Shown here one piece after another: positions 36,682 to 44,765 of a stretch of DNA of 44,886 nt. The DNA lies in NCBI GenBank assembly GCA_020631355.1, contig JAHDHL010000040.1:1-44886 (forward strand), written 5' to 3'. Origin of the DNA: Saprospiraceae bacterium (GTDB taxonomy: Bacteria; Bacteroidota; Bacteroidia; Chitinophagales; Saprospiraceae). Below the pieces are notes generated by a model. The model worked only from the letters and a program-made list of their open reading frames with translations, searched no databases and was not told where the DNA came from. Numbering within the stretch: the first letter of the stretch is position 1; each line of letters begins with the position of its first letter. The position numbers and the translations under genes are program-made.

Positions 36682-37269
36682 TTATCTGAATGGTGGTCCC
36701 GCAACCCATCCTACAATGGATTGCCTGGTTCCTTTTGTAATCGGGGTTACCCTGTGTAGGATAAATGAGGGAAATATGATAATGGTTCCTTTTTTTCTTG
36801 GAGCATTCACAATTCTTTGATTAATCATAAATTGGAGATCACCACCCTCGTATGCATCCTCATCGGATAATTGTATGGTCATACTGAGTTTTCTGGTAGA
36901 AATTCCACCTGAACCAAAATCCAAGTGCCAATCGAAATGGTCATCTGTGGAATAACGGGTAAGTTGTAATTCCTGTTGGAATCCTAATAGATCGAAATGG
37001 AATCTTTGGTTATTACAATTGATAGCTAGTCCAGTCAGTTTGCGATAAATCCATTCGTTTTCAGGTTGGTTCTCGAGAAACATGACCGAACTCTTACGCA
37101 ATTCATCATTGTACTTCTCATTCCCACTGAGTTCAGCCTTGATGGTTTTATCCTTATCCCAAAGTGCTCGTATCTGATTGATTTCATGAGGCAGAAATAA
37201 ACCCTCATAATAAACGAATTCTACGAAGTGTTCCTTTAATGGAAGTCCGAAAGGGTATTGGAATTGCAT
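36682..37269 (-). CDS. 2-oxoglutarate/Fe(II)-dependent oxygenase (prolyl hydroxylase-like)
   Basis: The 195-aa product has the double-stranded beta-helix signature of the family. HxD is WHLD with His115 and Asp117, the distal iron ligand is LHRVTP with His172, and Arg182 binds 2-oxoglutarate (KGTRQSIVGWVAG). GGDLQF lies between them as in PKHD-type hydroxylases. These enzymes hydroxylate peptides, proteins or small molecules; the substrate is unknown. There is no signal peptide. A dyad of 26 nt lies 30 nt upstream of the start. Confidence 0.9.
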   Translation of the reverse strand: MQFQYPFGLPLKEHFVEFVYYEGLFLPHEINQIRALWDKDKTIKAELSGNEKYNDELRKSSVMFLENQPENEWIYRKLTGLAINCNNQRFHFDLLGFQQELQLTRYSTDDHFDWHLDFGSGGISTRKLSMTIQLSDEDAYEGGDLQFMINQRIVNAPRKKGTIIIFPSFILHRVTPITKGTRQSIVGWVAGPPFR

Positions 37270-37298
37270 GGTATGGTTGGTTTTCTAGTATTCGTGAA

Positions 37299-37324
37299 TT
37301 ATTCAAATGATTTCATTCGAATAA
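37299..37324. promoter_or_regulatory. Imperfect palindrome before the oxygenase gene
   Basis: TTATTC and GAATAA flank an inner AATG/CATT pair (37299-37324) with one mismatch between the two arms. The site is 30-55 nt upstream of the minus-strand start at 37269, fit for an operator. The remainder of 37270-37424 shows no gene. Confidence 0.4.
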
Positions 37325-37424
37325 CTCTTATGACATCGCGTCTCCTTACAAGATAAAAAAGAAAAATGGATTGACGATAAGATTGGTCAATGCAATGCGT
37401 AAGGGACTGAAACCGGGAAGATAC

Positions 37425-39203
37425 CTACTTCACCTCCAATACCTTGATTTCAACGCGTTGGTTCTTGGCCCTACCGGATTTGGTGGAATTGGGTGCAATA
37501 GGATTGCGTTTGCCATATCCCCTGAAACTTACTTGTGTATTAGGAATACCACGGTTATATAGATAAGTTGCTACGGTCTTGGCTCTTTGTTCGGACAACC
37601 AATCGCAATATTCATCCTTTGGAAGATTATTGGTATGACCTCCGATTTCGACCCTGATACCCGGATTGCCTTTCAGGAAATCATAGACTTCCGCCAATAC
37701 TTCCTCGGAAGCTTTCCCGAATTGGGTAGAATCCGCCTCGAAGTACAATTGTTCTATCGGAATCGTTTTACCTGCCTCTACCTTGGAAGCCTGCAGCTCC
37801 GGTAGGATTTTCGGCCCCTTGATTTCAAAATTGGCACCGAATGTACACTTGTTCTCATCCGTAATCATGACCGCATAAACGCCTTTACCCAGTCTTTTCC
37901 TCTCAGGAGAGGTGTTTCCGTCACTCCATTTGTAACTGTATTCCCCGATACCTCCTACACCCATGATTTCAATGGCTCCATCCTTGGCCCTTGGCCCGCT
38001 CAGGTGTTGCAAGTTAACCAAGCTGAATGTCACCGCATCAGGTTGTTGTACCCGAGCTCCCGTTACGATGGTCGCTCCTGATTGGTCTGTTACCGTTACG
38101 ATGTATTTTCCGGCCTTAAGATTCTTGGGATTGGCTCCCTTGCAGTTATTCCTATTCCATTTATAGGAATAGGGGGCTTCACCACCTGAAGCCTTTACCA
38201 CCAATTCGCCATCACTATCACCATAGCATTTAAGCGTCTTTTCACTATAACAGATAGCGGTCAGGCTTTCATCCACTTCCTCATCCTTGTAGTATAATTG
38301 GAATCGGAACAAACCATTGGATTTCGTTCCTACCCAAATATCACCATTGCCATCACTGGCGGTACATAAGGACTGGTCACTCACAAAACCGATTTCCCGA
38401 CCATACACAGCCATGGTATCCTCTATGATATCGTATCTGGAAAATATATTGGAAGCAGAATAAAGTCTACCCTCGTCATCAAAGGTCATATCCCTGACCA
38501 CACCATTGGCCATGCGTTTATCCAGTTTGATTTGGGCCCATCTGTTCTGACTATCCACTTTCCATAATTTCTTGTTTCCAATGAACCAGATATCATTCGC
38601 ATAATAGGAAACGGCTGTAATGTTGTCGGATTTTTCAAAAACCTTGATTTTGTCCCCTGTAATTTGACATACACCTTTGGTGGTTCCGGCCCAGACATTC
38701 CCTTTCTTGTCGAACTGGACAAAGTTGATGGTATTGGATGGAAGTTTGGAATTGCTATTCGTATAATGAGCCACTTTCTTCATGGTCTTCAGATTATACA
38801 CATATATGCCTTGTTCTGCAGTGGCAATCCAGAGTTGGTCGTATTTGGTGGTCAGATTGGTGATATAAGGTGAAAACCCATCTTTACTCAGGTCTATCTT
38901 ATTCTGGCGGTCAGATGTGATGATGGTCCCGTTGCCGAGGGCAGCCCACAACCTATAGGAACTATCCCTTGCAATGGCCGTAACGGATACATCCTCAAGA
39001 ATATTCCTACGATTGTATCTATAACTATAAAAGAATAAGCCCTTACTGGTTCCTAACCATATCCTATCATCCTCGATATGCAGACAGTTGACTGGTTCGC
39101 CCTCAGGGAATGAATGACAGCGTTCTACCTTGACGGTATGTTGCGCCATTAGGTACAAGGGGAAGAACAAGAGGATTTGAAAGAGGAATGACTTCATGAC
39201 CAT
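37425..39203 (-). CDS. Envelope protein with beta-propeller, SprB repeats and OmpA-like domain
   Basis: The 592-aa product has a signal peptide ending LYLMAQ. Repeats of the two-component-regulator-propeller type occupy about residues 25-320 (DDRIWLGTSKGLFFY, DQLWIATAEQGIYVYN, GNVWAGTTKGVCQI, GDIWVGTKSNGLFRF). Two SprB-like modules follow (KCYGDSDGELVVKASGGEAP and DGAIEIMGVGGIGEYSYKWS). The C terminus is an OmpA peptidoglycan-binding domain (IEQLYFEADSTQF, GHTNN, LSEQRAKTVATYL). It should sit in the periplasm, tied to the cell wall. An ATG 6 nt downstream is an alternative start. It is not membrane-spanning and lacks a kinase. Confidence 0.88.
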   Translation of the reverse strand: MVMKSFLFQILLFFPLYLMAQHTVKVERCHSFPEGEPVNCLHIEDDRIWLGTSKGLFFYSYRYNRRNILEDVSVTAIARDSSYRLWAALGNGTIITSDRQNKIDLSKDGFSPYITNLTTKYDQLWIATAEQGIYVYNLKTMKKVAHYTNSNSKLPSNTINFVQFDKKGNVWAGTTKGVCQITGDKIKVFEKSDNITAVSYYANDIWFIGNKKLWKVDSQNRWAQIKLDKRMANGVVRDMTFDDEGRLYSASNIFSRYDIIEDTMAVYGREIGFVSDQSLCTASDGNGDIWVGTKSNGLFRFQLYYKDEEVDESLTAICYSEKTLKCYGDSDGELVVKASGGEAPYSYKWNRNNCKGANPKNLKAGKYIVTVTDQSGATIVTGARVQQPDAVTFSLVNLQHLSGPRAKDGAIEIMGVGGIGEYSYKWSDGNTSPERKRLGKGVYAVMITDENKCTFGANFEIKGPKILPELQASKVEAGKTIPIEQLYFEADSTQFGKASEEVLAEVYDFLKGNPGIRVEIGGHTNNLPKDEYCDWLSEQRAKTVATYLYNRGIPNTQVSFRGYGKRNPIAPNSTKSGRAKNQRVEIKVLEVK

Positions 39204-39295
39204 TAACTATATATTTCGAAAACGAATTCGAAATTACGATTAACAGATGAGAAAGTCGAGTGGTAGTGGTCCTTTTGGGATTGTCTTAACGGACC

Positions 39296-39679
39296 TTACA
39301 GGATTTCTAACTGGTCCTGGATGCGTTGGGTAATCATGTGGATGCACCTGCGATTCAGTTCCTTTTCCTCGAATGCATATGCATCCCATTCTTCCATCGT
39401 GAATTGTCCCACAATGATTCCAAGTAGAAATTGCCTCAATGCCTTATCCTGTTGGATGTGTTCGGCAATGTATCGGGTTTTCTTATCCGTCGTCAATTTC
39501 CTGAATACCCCTTTCCTTAGGTCGATATAATTCCGGAAGATACCCAACAATAATTCGTTCTGCATCTTAAGGATAGGCCTGAGGGTTTGGTTCTGGAATT
39601 GTTCCGCATCTGAAGTGGCATCCTCTTGTGAGATGGATGGGATGTTAGGCCGAAGTGATTTGAGTTGTTCTCTTTTCAT
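39296..39679 (-). CDS. Conserved hypothetical protein
   Basis: The 127-aa product begins MKREQLKSLRPNIP and is mostly helical and charged. It has TLRPILKMQNELLLGIF and FLLGIIVGQFTMEEWDAYAF. I recall similar short proteins in other Bacteroidota, sometimes labelled glyoxalase without clear support; no active-site pattern is visible. Its start overlaps the stop of the preceding GNAT gene by 4 nt, so it is the last gene of the DJ-1 operon. Confidence 0.7.
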   Translation of the reverse strand: MKREQLKSLRPNIPSISQEDATSDAEQFQNQTLRPILKMQNELLLGIFRNYIDLRKGVFRKLTTDKKTRYIAEHIQQDKALRQFLLGIIVGQFTMEEWDAYAFEEKELNRRCIHMITQRIQDQLEIL

Positions 39680-40122
39680 ATGTCAAGGAAAAATCGTTCT
39701 TTGGATTTTGAGGTCGCACCCAATCTGGTGTAGAATTGAATGGCTCTGGTATTGAATTCCGGTGTTTGCCATTGGATGAGCTGACAACCTAGTTTTTTGC
39801 CCTCCTCCTGTATCTTTCTGACCAGTTTTTCGCCCCAGCCCTTGCTTCTTGTACCCTCATTCATGAACAGGCAATCCATATAAATATAATGGGATGCATC
39901 CCAAGTGGAATACTGTCTCATATAGGTAGCATAACCCAGGAGTTGACCATCTTGTTCTACTACGAGACAATAGAGGTCGGGTGATGTTCCGAAAAGGGAT
40001 TTTTCGAGTAATTCGATTTTCCCTTTCGGGGAATATTCGGATTGTTCGTATGCAGCATGCGCTGCGCACATTTCAATGATGAATCCTAAGTCCTCCTTAG
40101 TCGCAAAGCGTATTTGGCTCAT
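39676..40122 (-). CDS. GNAT acetyltransferase, diamine-acetyltransferase-like
   Basis: The 148-aa product has the compact GNAT fold. IRFATKEDLGFIIEMC is at the start, YIYMDCLFMNEGTRSKGWGEKLVRKI contains the acetyl-CoA loop, and LIQWQTPEFNTRAIQFYTRLGA is near the end. It most resembles spermidine/spermine or diamine acetyltransferases rather than the RimJ/RimL type of the other three in this window. Substrate unproven. It starts 17 nt after the dienelactone hydrolase gene and overlaps the following gene by 4 nt. Confidence 0.87.
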   Translation of the reverse strand: MSQIRFATKEDLGFIIEMCAAHAAYEQSEYSPKGKIELLEKSLFGTSPDLYCLVVEQDGQLLGYATYMRQYSTWDASHYIYMDCLFMNEGTRSKGWGEKLVRKIQEEGKKLGCQLIQWQTPEFNTRAIQFYTRLGATSKSKERFFLDI

Positions 40123-40139
40123 GGGAATGGAATGGTTAT

Positions 40140-40919
40140 TTATGATAATTGTTCATCAAAATAAGTCATGACTTCCTCCAATGCCTTGTGGGTAGGATGC
40201 TGTGCATCATCCACGAAGTCTAAGGTAAGTATGGCATGGCCCTCTCCCGGAATCTCATGGAAAATCATCCTTTGTTTTTGTTGGTCATTGAATGTCTTAT
40301 CCAATAACTCGAATTTACTGGCTTGGCAGAGTTTATCCTTTTCGAACCTACCACAATGCATGGCAGGCAGCTCATCCAATCGGTGCTTGACTTGTTCGAT
40401 TTCCTGGGAAGACATATGGAGTGCTTCTTGTGTTCCTACGGGGAGTGAGGGTTGGGAGGCAAAGCCCGCCAATACGGATTCGTCAGCCATAAGGGATATG
40501 GCAAAATTACCGGTGAGACACATGCCTATTGTCGCCACGCCTTTTACACCTGTCTGCTGTTTGATATCCCTACACAATGCTTTGAGCCAATCGACTATGG
40601 GACTGGATTGGTGTTTGGCCATGATTTTGAATTGCCGCCTCATACAGAATACCCGCAAGAGGTTCATATTGGTACTGGTCTTTCCGATAGGCCCGAAAAG
40701 GTGTGGGAGATAGACCCGATATCCCCGTGCCACAAAACGATCAGCCAATGCTAATGTTTCTTGCCCAATGCCTGGAAGTTCCTGAATAATAACGACCACC
40801 TTGTTCCCATTGCCTCTGGCATAGACATCATGTTGGATGGAATGGCCACTTCTAATGGGAGCCGTGAAAACGGTCTTTTCGTATTGGTTGATTTGAGTTG
40901 GTTGTTGCATGCTAGGCAT
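40140..40919 (-). CDS. Dienelactone hydrolase family protein
   Basis: The 259-aa product has an alpha/beta hydrolase fold of the dienelactone hydrolase type. QELPGIGQ supplies the conserved Glu47, the nucleophile elbow IGMCLTG puts Cys134 where serine hydrolases have Ser, and PGEGHAILTLDF holds the catalytic His. Classical members open dienelactone in chlorocatechol breakdown; many others act on unknown esters. No signal peptide is seen. Its ATG lies inside the end of the interrupted upstream gene (8-nt overlap). Confidence 0.86.
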   Translation of the reverse strand: MPSMQQPTQINQYEKTVFTAPIRSGHSIQHDVYARGNGNKVVVIIQELPGIGQETLALADRFVARGYRVYLPHLFGPIGKTSTNMNLLRVFCMRRQFKIMAKHQSSPIVDWLKALCRDIKQQTGVKGVATIGMCLTGNFAISLMADESVLAGFASQPSLPVGTQEALHMSSQEIEQVKHRLDELPAMHCGRFEKDKLCQASKFELLDKTFNDQQKQRMIFHEIPGEGHAILTLDFVDDAQHPTHKALEEVMTYFDEQLS

Positions 40920-41382
40920 TTTTATTCAATCCTGATTGCAGGTATTCATTAATTCTGGGAGCATCCGGATTTCTTAGGATGTGTTGGATCCATTGTTCCC
41001 TTTCGAATTGGATGATTTCCAGTTCCCAGATACAAACCAAGGAACTTTCATGTGGTGCTCCAATCTTTTTGGGTGTGTCGTAAGAAACAAAAAAGAGTTT
41101 CGTTTCAATCATTTCACCTCTGGTCCACCAATGGAAAAGTACCCATACTCCATCTCGCCCCTCGTGTATGATCAGGAATCCCACTTGGTAGGTGCTCAAT
41201 GGACTCTATTTGGGATACTGTAACCAGTCCCTGAGCCTAAGATGGATCGTCTCCAGAGCGTCCAGGGATTGGAAAGTGGGATGTTGGGATATGGTGTAGG
41301 TCTTAATATTCCAATCCTCTACTTTTTTGGTCCCCTCAAAGGAAATGTACCTATCCTTATAAAGTTCGATATCCTTAAGCAT
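40912..41382 (-). pseudogene. Gene of unknown function split by an in-frame TAG
   Basis: The frame starts with ATG at 41382, 3 nt after the DJ-1 gene stop. It runs 58 codons (MLKDIELYKDRYISFEG... to RDWLQYPK), meets TAG at 41208-41206, then continues open in the same frame for 97 codons (STYQVGFLII..., VLFHWWTRGE, VCIWELEIIQFEREQW) to a TAG stop at 40914-40912. The second half has no ATG near its start and its only early start would be a TTG. The two parts look like one globular protein of about 155 aa; I recall similar Bacteroidota proteins of that length, from memory only. A nonsense mutation or a base error is the simplest reading. Confidence 0.7.
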
Positions 41383-41385
41383 AGT

Positions 41386-41973
41386 TTAGGATTTGAGGTC
41401 GTATTCCATGTACTCGGCTGTGGCTTTTACCACCTTTTCATCATAAATCTTTCCGACGATATGAAAGGACAAATCTATTCCTGCAGAGATGCCTCCCGAA
41501 GTATAAATCCGTTCACTGGATTGTACATATCTGAGTTGGGTTTGGGGTTGGCCATTCGGAACGATTTCTTTCATATGGTCATAGACCTGATGGTGTGTGC
41601 AATAAGGTGCATCATTAAGGTATCCCAATAGACCCAATAATCGGGCTCCTGAACAAATACTCATCGTTATTTGGGTCGTTGGAATGACTTTCCTTAGCCA
41701 ATCCATTACAATCGGATTATCCATCAGGGCCCTGGTACCAGAACCTCCTGCAATAATGAGGATATCCAATGGTGGATGATTATTGAATCCGAAATCAGGA
41801 TTGACAGATAGGCCATTGACTGCACGAATCTTATCGGTGGTTTGACCAATGGTACAGACATCGAATAATGAGAAATCATGTACTTCCGATGCCACGGAAA
41901 AAACTTCGAATGGCCCAGCAAAATCCAATACTTCCGCTTCGTCAAAAATGAAAATACCCACTGATTTTTTCAT
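41386..41973 (-). CDS. DJ-1/PfpI family protein
   Basis: The 195-aa product has the DJ-1/PfpI class I glutamine amidotransferase-like fold. VGIFIFDEAEVLDFAGPFEVF is at the start, with acidic residues near position 12, and the nucleophile elbow SICSGARLL gives Cys107. GISAGIDLSFHIV follows. It is nearest to the isonitrile-hydratase or AraC-regulator N-terminal type, but lacks a DNA-binding domain. Substrate not known. It is first in a tightly packed five-gene minus-strand run with the split gene, dienelactone hydrolase, GNAT and hypothetical genes. Confidence 0.88.
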   Translation of the reverse strand: MKKSVGIFIFDEAEVLDFAGPFEVFSVASEVHDFSLFDVCTIGQTTDKIRAVNGLSVNPDFGFNNHPPLDILIIAGGSGTRALMDNPIVMDWLRKVIPTTQITMSICSGARLLGLLGYLNDAPYCTHHQVYDHMKEIVPNGQPQTQLRYVQSSERIYTSGGISAGIDLSFHIVGKIYDEKVVKATAEYMEYDLKS

Positions 41974-42129
41974 GGATTATGAATTAGATGACAAACAAAA
42001 AATGAGAATGAAAGAGATGTAAAATAGACATAAGATACTAACCTTTCATCTGTTTTTTGTAGAATGATAATAACTGGGAAAAGAAATATCCTTGTTGCGT
42101 AATATTGAAACTTATACTGCTACAGGATT

Positions 42130-42498
42130 CTAAATCAGAAAACGAAGGAAGTCGCCTATATTGATAATAATGGTAACAATGAATATTGTCACCATAAAAA
42201 TCATCCAAGCGAGATAGTACAAATGGATGCCCGTAAGGTTTTTTTCGGCTTCCCCATTGTGTTTGTACATATATTGACCGGCAACAACGAACATGATTGA
42301 AATACAGAAGAAAGGGATGCTCACGATTAGGTTCGATAAATCCAAGGACTGAATCAGCAAGACGGATAGTGTAATGATGAGGAAAATACTCCCTGATGTA
42401 ATCAGGGTAATTCCTAGTATCCATATTGGTTTTTGTAGGATTTCAACCTGCGATTTGAGATTGATATTACTTTGTTCATCGTCTAGTAAGTGCATCAT
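42130..42498 (-). CDS. Small membrane protein, partner of the upstream membrane protein
   Basis: The 122-aa product (MMHLLDDEQSNINLKSQVE...) has about three membrane spans: WILGITLITSGSIFLIITLS, then LIVSIPFFCISIMFVVAGQY, then YYLAWMIFMVTIFIVTIIIN. No family is recognised. The ATG at 42498 overlaps the stop of the upstream gene (ATGATG over TGA), so translation is probably coupled. The frame is open further upstream but overlaps that gene in another frame, so the start at 42498 is preferred. The 156-nt gap to the DJ-1 gene shows no gene. Confidence 0.65.
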   Translation of the reverse strand: MMHLLDDEQSNINLKSQVEILQKPIWILGITLITSGSIFLIITLSVLLIQSLDLSNLIVSIPFFCISIMFVVAGQYMYKHNGEAEKNLTGIHLYYLAWMIFMVTIFIVTIIINIGDFLRFLI

Positions 42499-42857
42499 CG
42501 GATAAAATATAATGTGAAGAATAAGCCACTGGTATCCACAAGGAGTACCCACCAAGCAATGATATTGATATAGATGCCTTTCTTTAGTATTCGGATGTCT
42601 TCCTTTCTTTTTGCCATCATGAATACATAGGAAGAAAATAGTATCAGTCCGAATCCTATTAGAAAGGCAATCATAAAGACTAGTTCAATAATGATGTAAC
42701 TTACCTGATACATTATGGCGCTCTGGGTCATGGATGGTACTGAAGAAGCAAGGATGAGGAAAAGTAGGAGACTCGGAAAGAGTTGGTACCAAGCCAGTCG
42801 GTTGAAAAATAGAAGATAACGATTGGATAGAAGGGGTTTGTTGTTCATATTCGCCAT
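42495..42857 (-). CDS. Small membrane protein next to the histidine kinase
   Basis: The 120-aa product (MANMNNKPLLSNRYLLFFNRL...) has about three membrane spans, near residues 22-42, 52-80 and 93-116, and a basic loop KRKEDIRILKKG between the second and third. It is not recognised. It lies 62 nt after the kinase gene on the same strand and overlaps the next membrane-protein gene, so the three may form one unit. Confidence 0.68.
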   Translation of the reverse strand: MANMNNKPLLSNRYLLFFNRLAWYQLFPSLLLFLILASSVPSMTQSAIMYQVSYIIIELVFMIAFLIGFGLILFSSYVFMMAKRKEDIRILKKGIYINIIAWWVLLVDTSGLFFTLYFIR

Positions 42858-42919
42858 TGGAGTGATTCGGGAATGATTGTCATGATGACCTGTATGACCA
42901 TGTATTATTGTAATGTGAA

Positions 42920-44677
42920 TTATGATTCGTGTGGAATGAAGATACTGAATGTCGTGCCTATTCCCAACTGGGATTGGATACTGATTTCTCCCTTATGATT
43001 TTCAACGATTTTCTTACATGTTGCTAATCCGAGCCCAATACCATCACTTTCCTGTCGTACCTGTTTGAAAATACTGAAGATGTTTTCTTGGTCCTCCTTA
43101 CTTACACCTATTCCATTATCTTCTATCTGGATGAGTGTACCCTTAGGATTCACCTTTGATCGTATATGGATATTGGGAGCTTCGTTTTTCTTGGCATATT
43201 TTATGGCATTTTCAATCAGATTCTGAATGAGTTGCAATATCTGTACGCTGTCAGCTTGAATCATATGCAGTTTCCCCATTGTAATGGTCGCTTTGGAATG
43301 ATTTATCTCCGTTTGGAGATTGATGATGGCATTCTCTATGATTTCCTTGATATGGCAGTTCTCAATCTTAATCTGATTGCGCCCATATTTGGCTAAATGA
43401 AGTAAACTATCTATTATGTTGGTCATGTTTTGGGCTCCTTTTTTGATGAAGTTTACATACTCCTGTGAGCCCTCAACCAGATTACCCTGATTTTTCCTTT
43501 CCAAAATACCAATGAATCCGGTGATGGTGTTCAAAGGGGACCTGAGGTCATGGGAAATTACATCTGCAAAATTTTTCAGTTCCTCGTTTGATTCTTCTAG
43601 TCTTTGGGTATGCAATTCCAATACCTTGGCATATTGTTCCAATTTTTGTTGGACCTCGATATGCTGTGTCAGGTCATTCCCCATAATAAGGTATCCAATC
43701 TGCCTTTTTCCCCTAAGAACGGGAGAAATGAATAGTTCTACGGGGAGGAGATATTCCTCATTCTTTCTCAGGAAATAATCCGTAGTGTAGAATTTATCTT
43801 TTTTGATTTGCTCTAGGCAATAATTGATTTCAGGAATGATGACAGAGGCATGTTCATGAAGATATTGTTCTGGCTTCAGTGCCGTGAGTTCATCCAGTTT
43901 ATGATTGCTTTCGATAATGATGCCCTCATTATTAATGACCAATAGAAAGTTGGTCGTATTCTCAATGATATTCTTGGTAACCAATTGGGAGTTGGCCTCA
44001 AAGAATCCATAGCGATAAATGACACCACCAATCGACCCGAATATGAGTAGGTAGAATAAGGGAAGTGTGGTCTGCATGGGCAGCATGACGAATCGGGATG
44101 AAAAAATGAACATGCCTGTAATGGATGCCAGGGTCAGACATCCAATAATCATTGCAACCAACCTTCGTTTGTGAATATTCAGTGATTTGAGTGTAATGGT
44201 ATGCACTAACTCGGCTATGATGATGAGTGAGAATGCTAAGTTGTAATATATCATGAAATCATTGGCCCAGTGTTGCTTGATAGTGGTCGTGAAGCCTCCC
44301 TCAAGTAATTCAATTCCGTGTATTTGCCGCTTGAATACCGTCTCAAGAATAAAAAGAATACTTGCATGTATGATGGAATAGTACCTGTATTTCCACTTGG
44401 AAAAGAAACGGGTTTCCTCATTGATACTTGTAATCATATAAACAAAGCATACGAATAGGAATGGCCACAATGCATTGATGTAATGGATATTCAGTGCCGT
44501 TTCCTGATTAGGGGCCTTGTATACACCCAAGACCATGAATGAGAGCAGGGACGAAATCAGACAGATGAGCCCATATGAGACAGAGGGTTTGTTACGATGT
44601 GGGTTGGCAATGAAAATGACCCCTATCGTCCATAGGATAAGTGCTGTGATTAGTATGAGCCAAGCGGAATAATCCAA
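42920..44677 (-). CDS. Sensor histidine kinase with 7TM-type N terminus and PAS domain
   Basis: The 585-aa product has a membrane region of about seven spans (residues 4-225), like the histidine kinase N-terminal 7TM domain. A PAS-like domain follows (about 240-345, FLLVINNEGIIIESN), then a coiled linker, a HisKA domain with the H-box FADVISHDLRSPLNTITGF (His376), and an ATPase domain with N-box NLIENAIKYAKKN, G1 EDNGIG and G2 GIGLGLATCKKIVENHKG. All catalytic blocks are intact. It lacks a receiver domain, and no response-regulator gene is in view. The signal sensed is unknown. Confidence 0.94.
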   Translation of the reverse strand: MDYSAWLILITALILWTIGVIFIANPHRNKPSVSYGLICLISSLLSFMVLGVYKAPNQETALNIHYINALWPFLFVCFVYMITSINEETRFFSKWKYRYYSIIHASILFILETVFKRQIHGIELLEGGFTTTIKQHWANDFMIYYNLAFSLIIIAELVHTITLKSLNIHKRRLVAMIIGCLTLASITGMFIFSSRFVMLPMQTTLPLFYLLIFGSIGGVIYRYGFFEANSQLVTKNIIENTTNFLLVINNEGIIIESNHKLDELTALKPEQYLHEHASVIIPEINYCLEQIKKDKFYTTDYFLRKNEEYLLPVELFISPVLRGKRQIGYLIMGNDLTQHIEVQQKLEQYAKVLELHTQRLEESNEELKNFADVISHDLRSPLNTITGFIGILERKNQGNLVEGSQEYVNFIKKGAQNMTNIIDSLLHLAKYGRNQIKIENCHIKEIIENAIINLQTEINHSKATITMGKLHMIQADSVQILQLIQNLIENAIKYAKKNEAPNIHIRSKVNPKGTLIQIEDNGIGVSKEDQENIFSIFKQVRQESDGIGLGLATCKKIVENHKGEISIQSQLGIGTTFSIFIPHES

Positions 44678-44765
44678 GTGTTAATTGTATTAAGTGATTG
44701 GGTTGATGTGGAGCATTACTTATTGAATCCAATACAAATTTATGCCATATCTTTCAGTGATAATG

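Noticed and set aside
40912-41382. Programmed amber decoding (pyrrolysine) of the split gene
   Set aside because: No pyrrolysine genes are seen, Bacteroidota are not known for this, and TAG is also used as the normal stop of the same gene.
41242-41631. 129-codon plus-strand frame opposite the split gene and DJ-1
   Set aside because: The minus strand encodes an evident DJ-1 protein here; the plus frame has no family features.
42038-42424. 128-codon minus-strand frame overlapping the three-span membrane protein
   Set aside because: It is in another frame of a gene whose membrane spans and 4-nt overlap with its neighbour are convincing; a frameshift near the end cannot be fully excluded.
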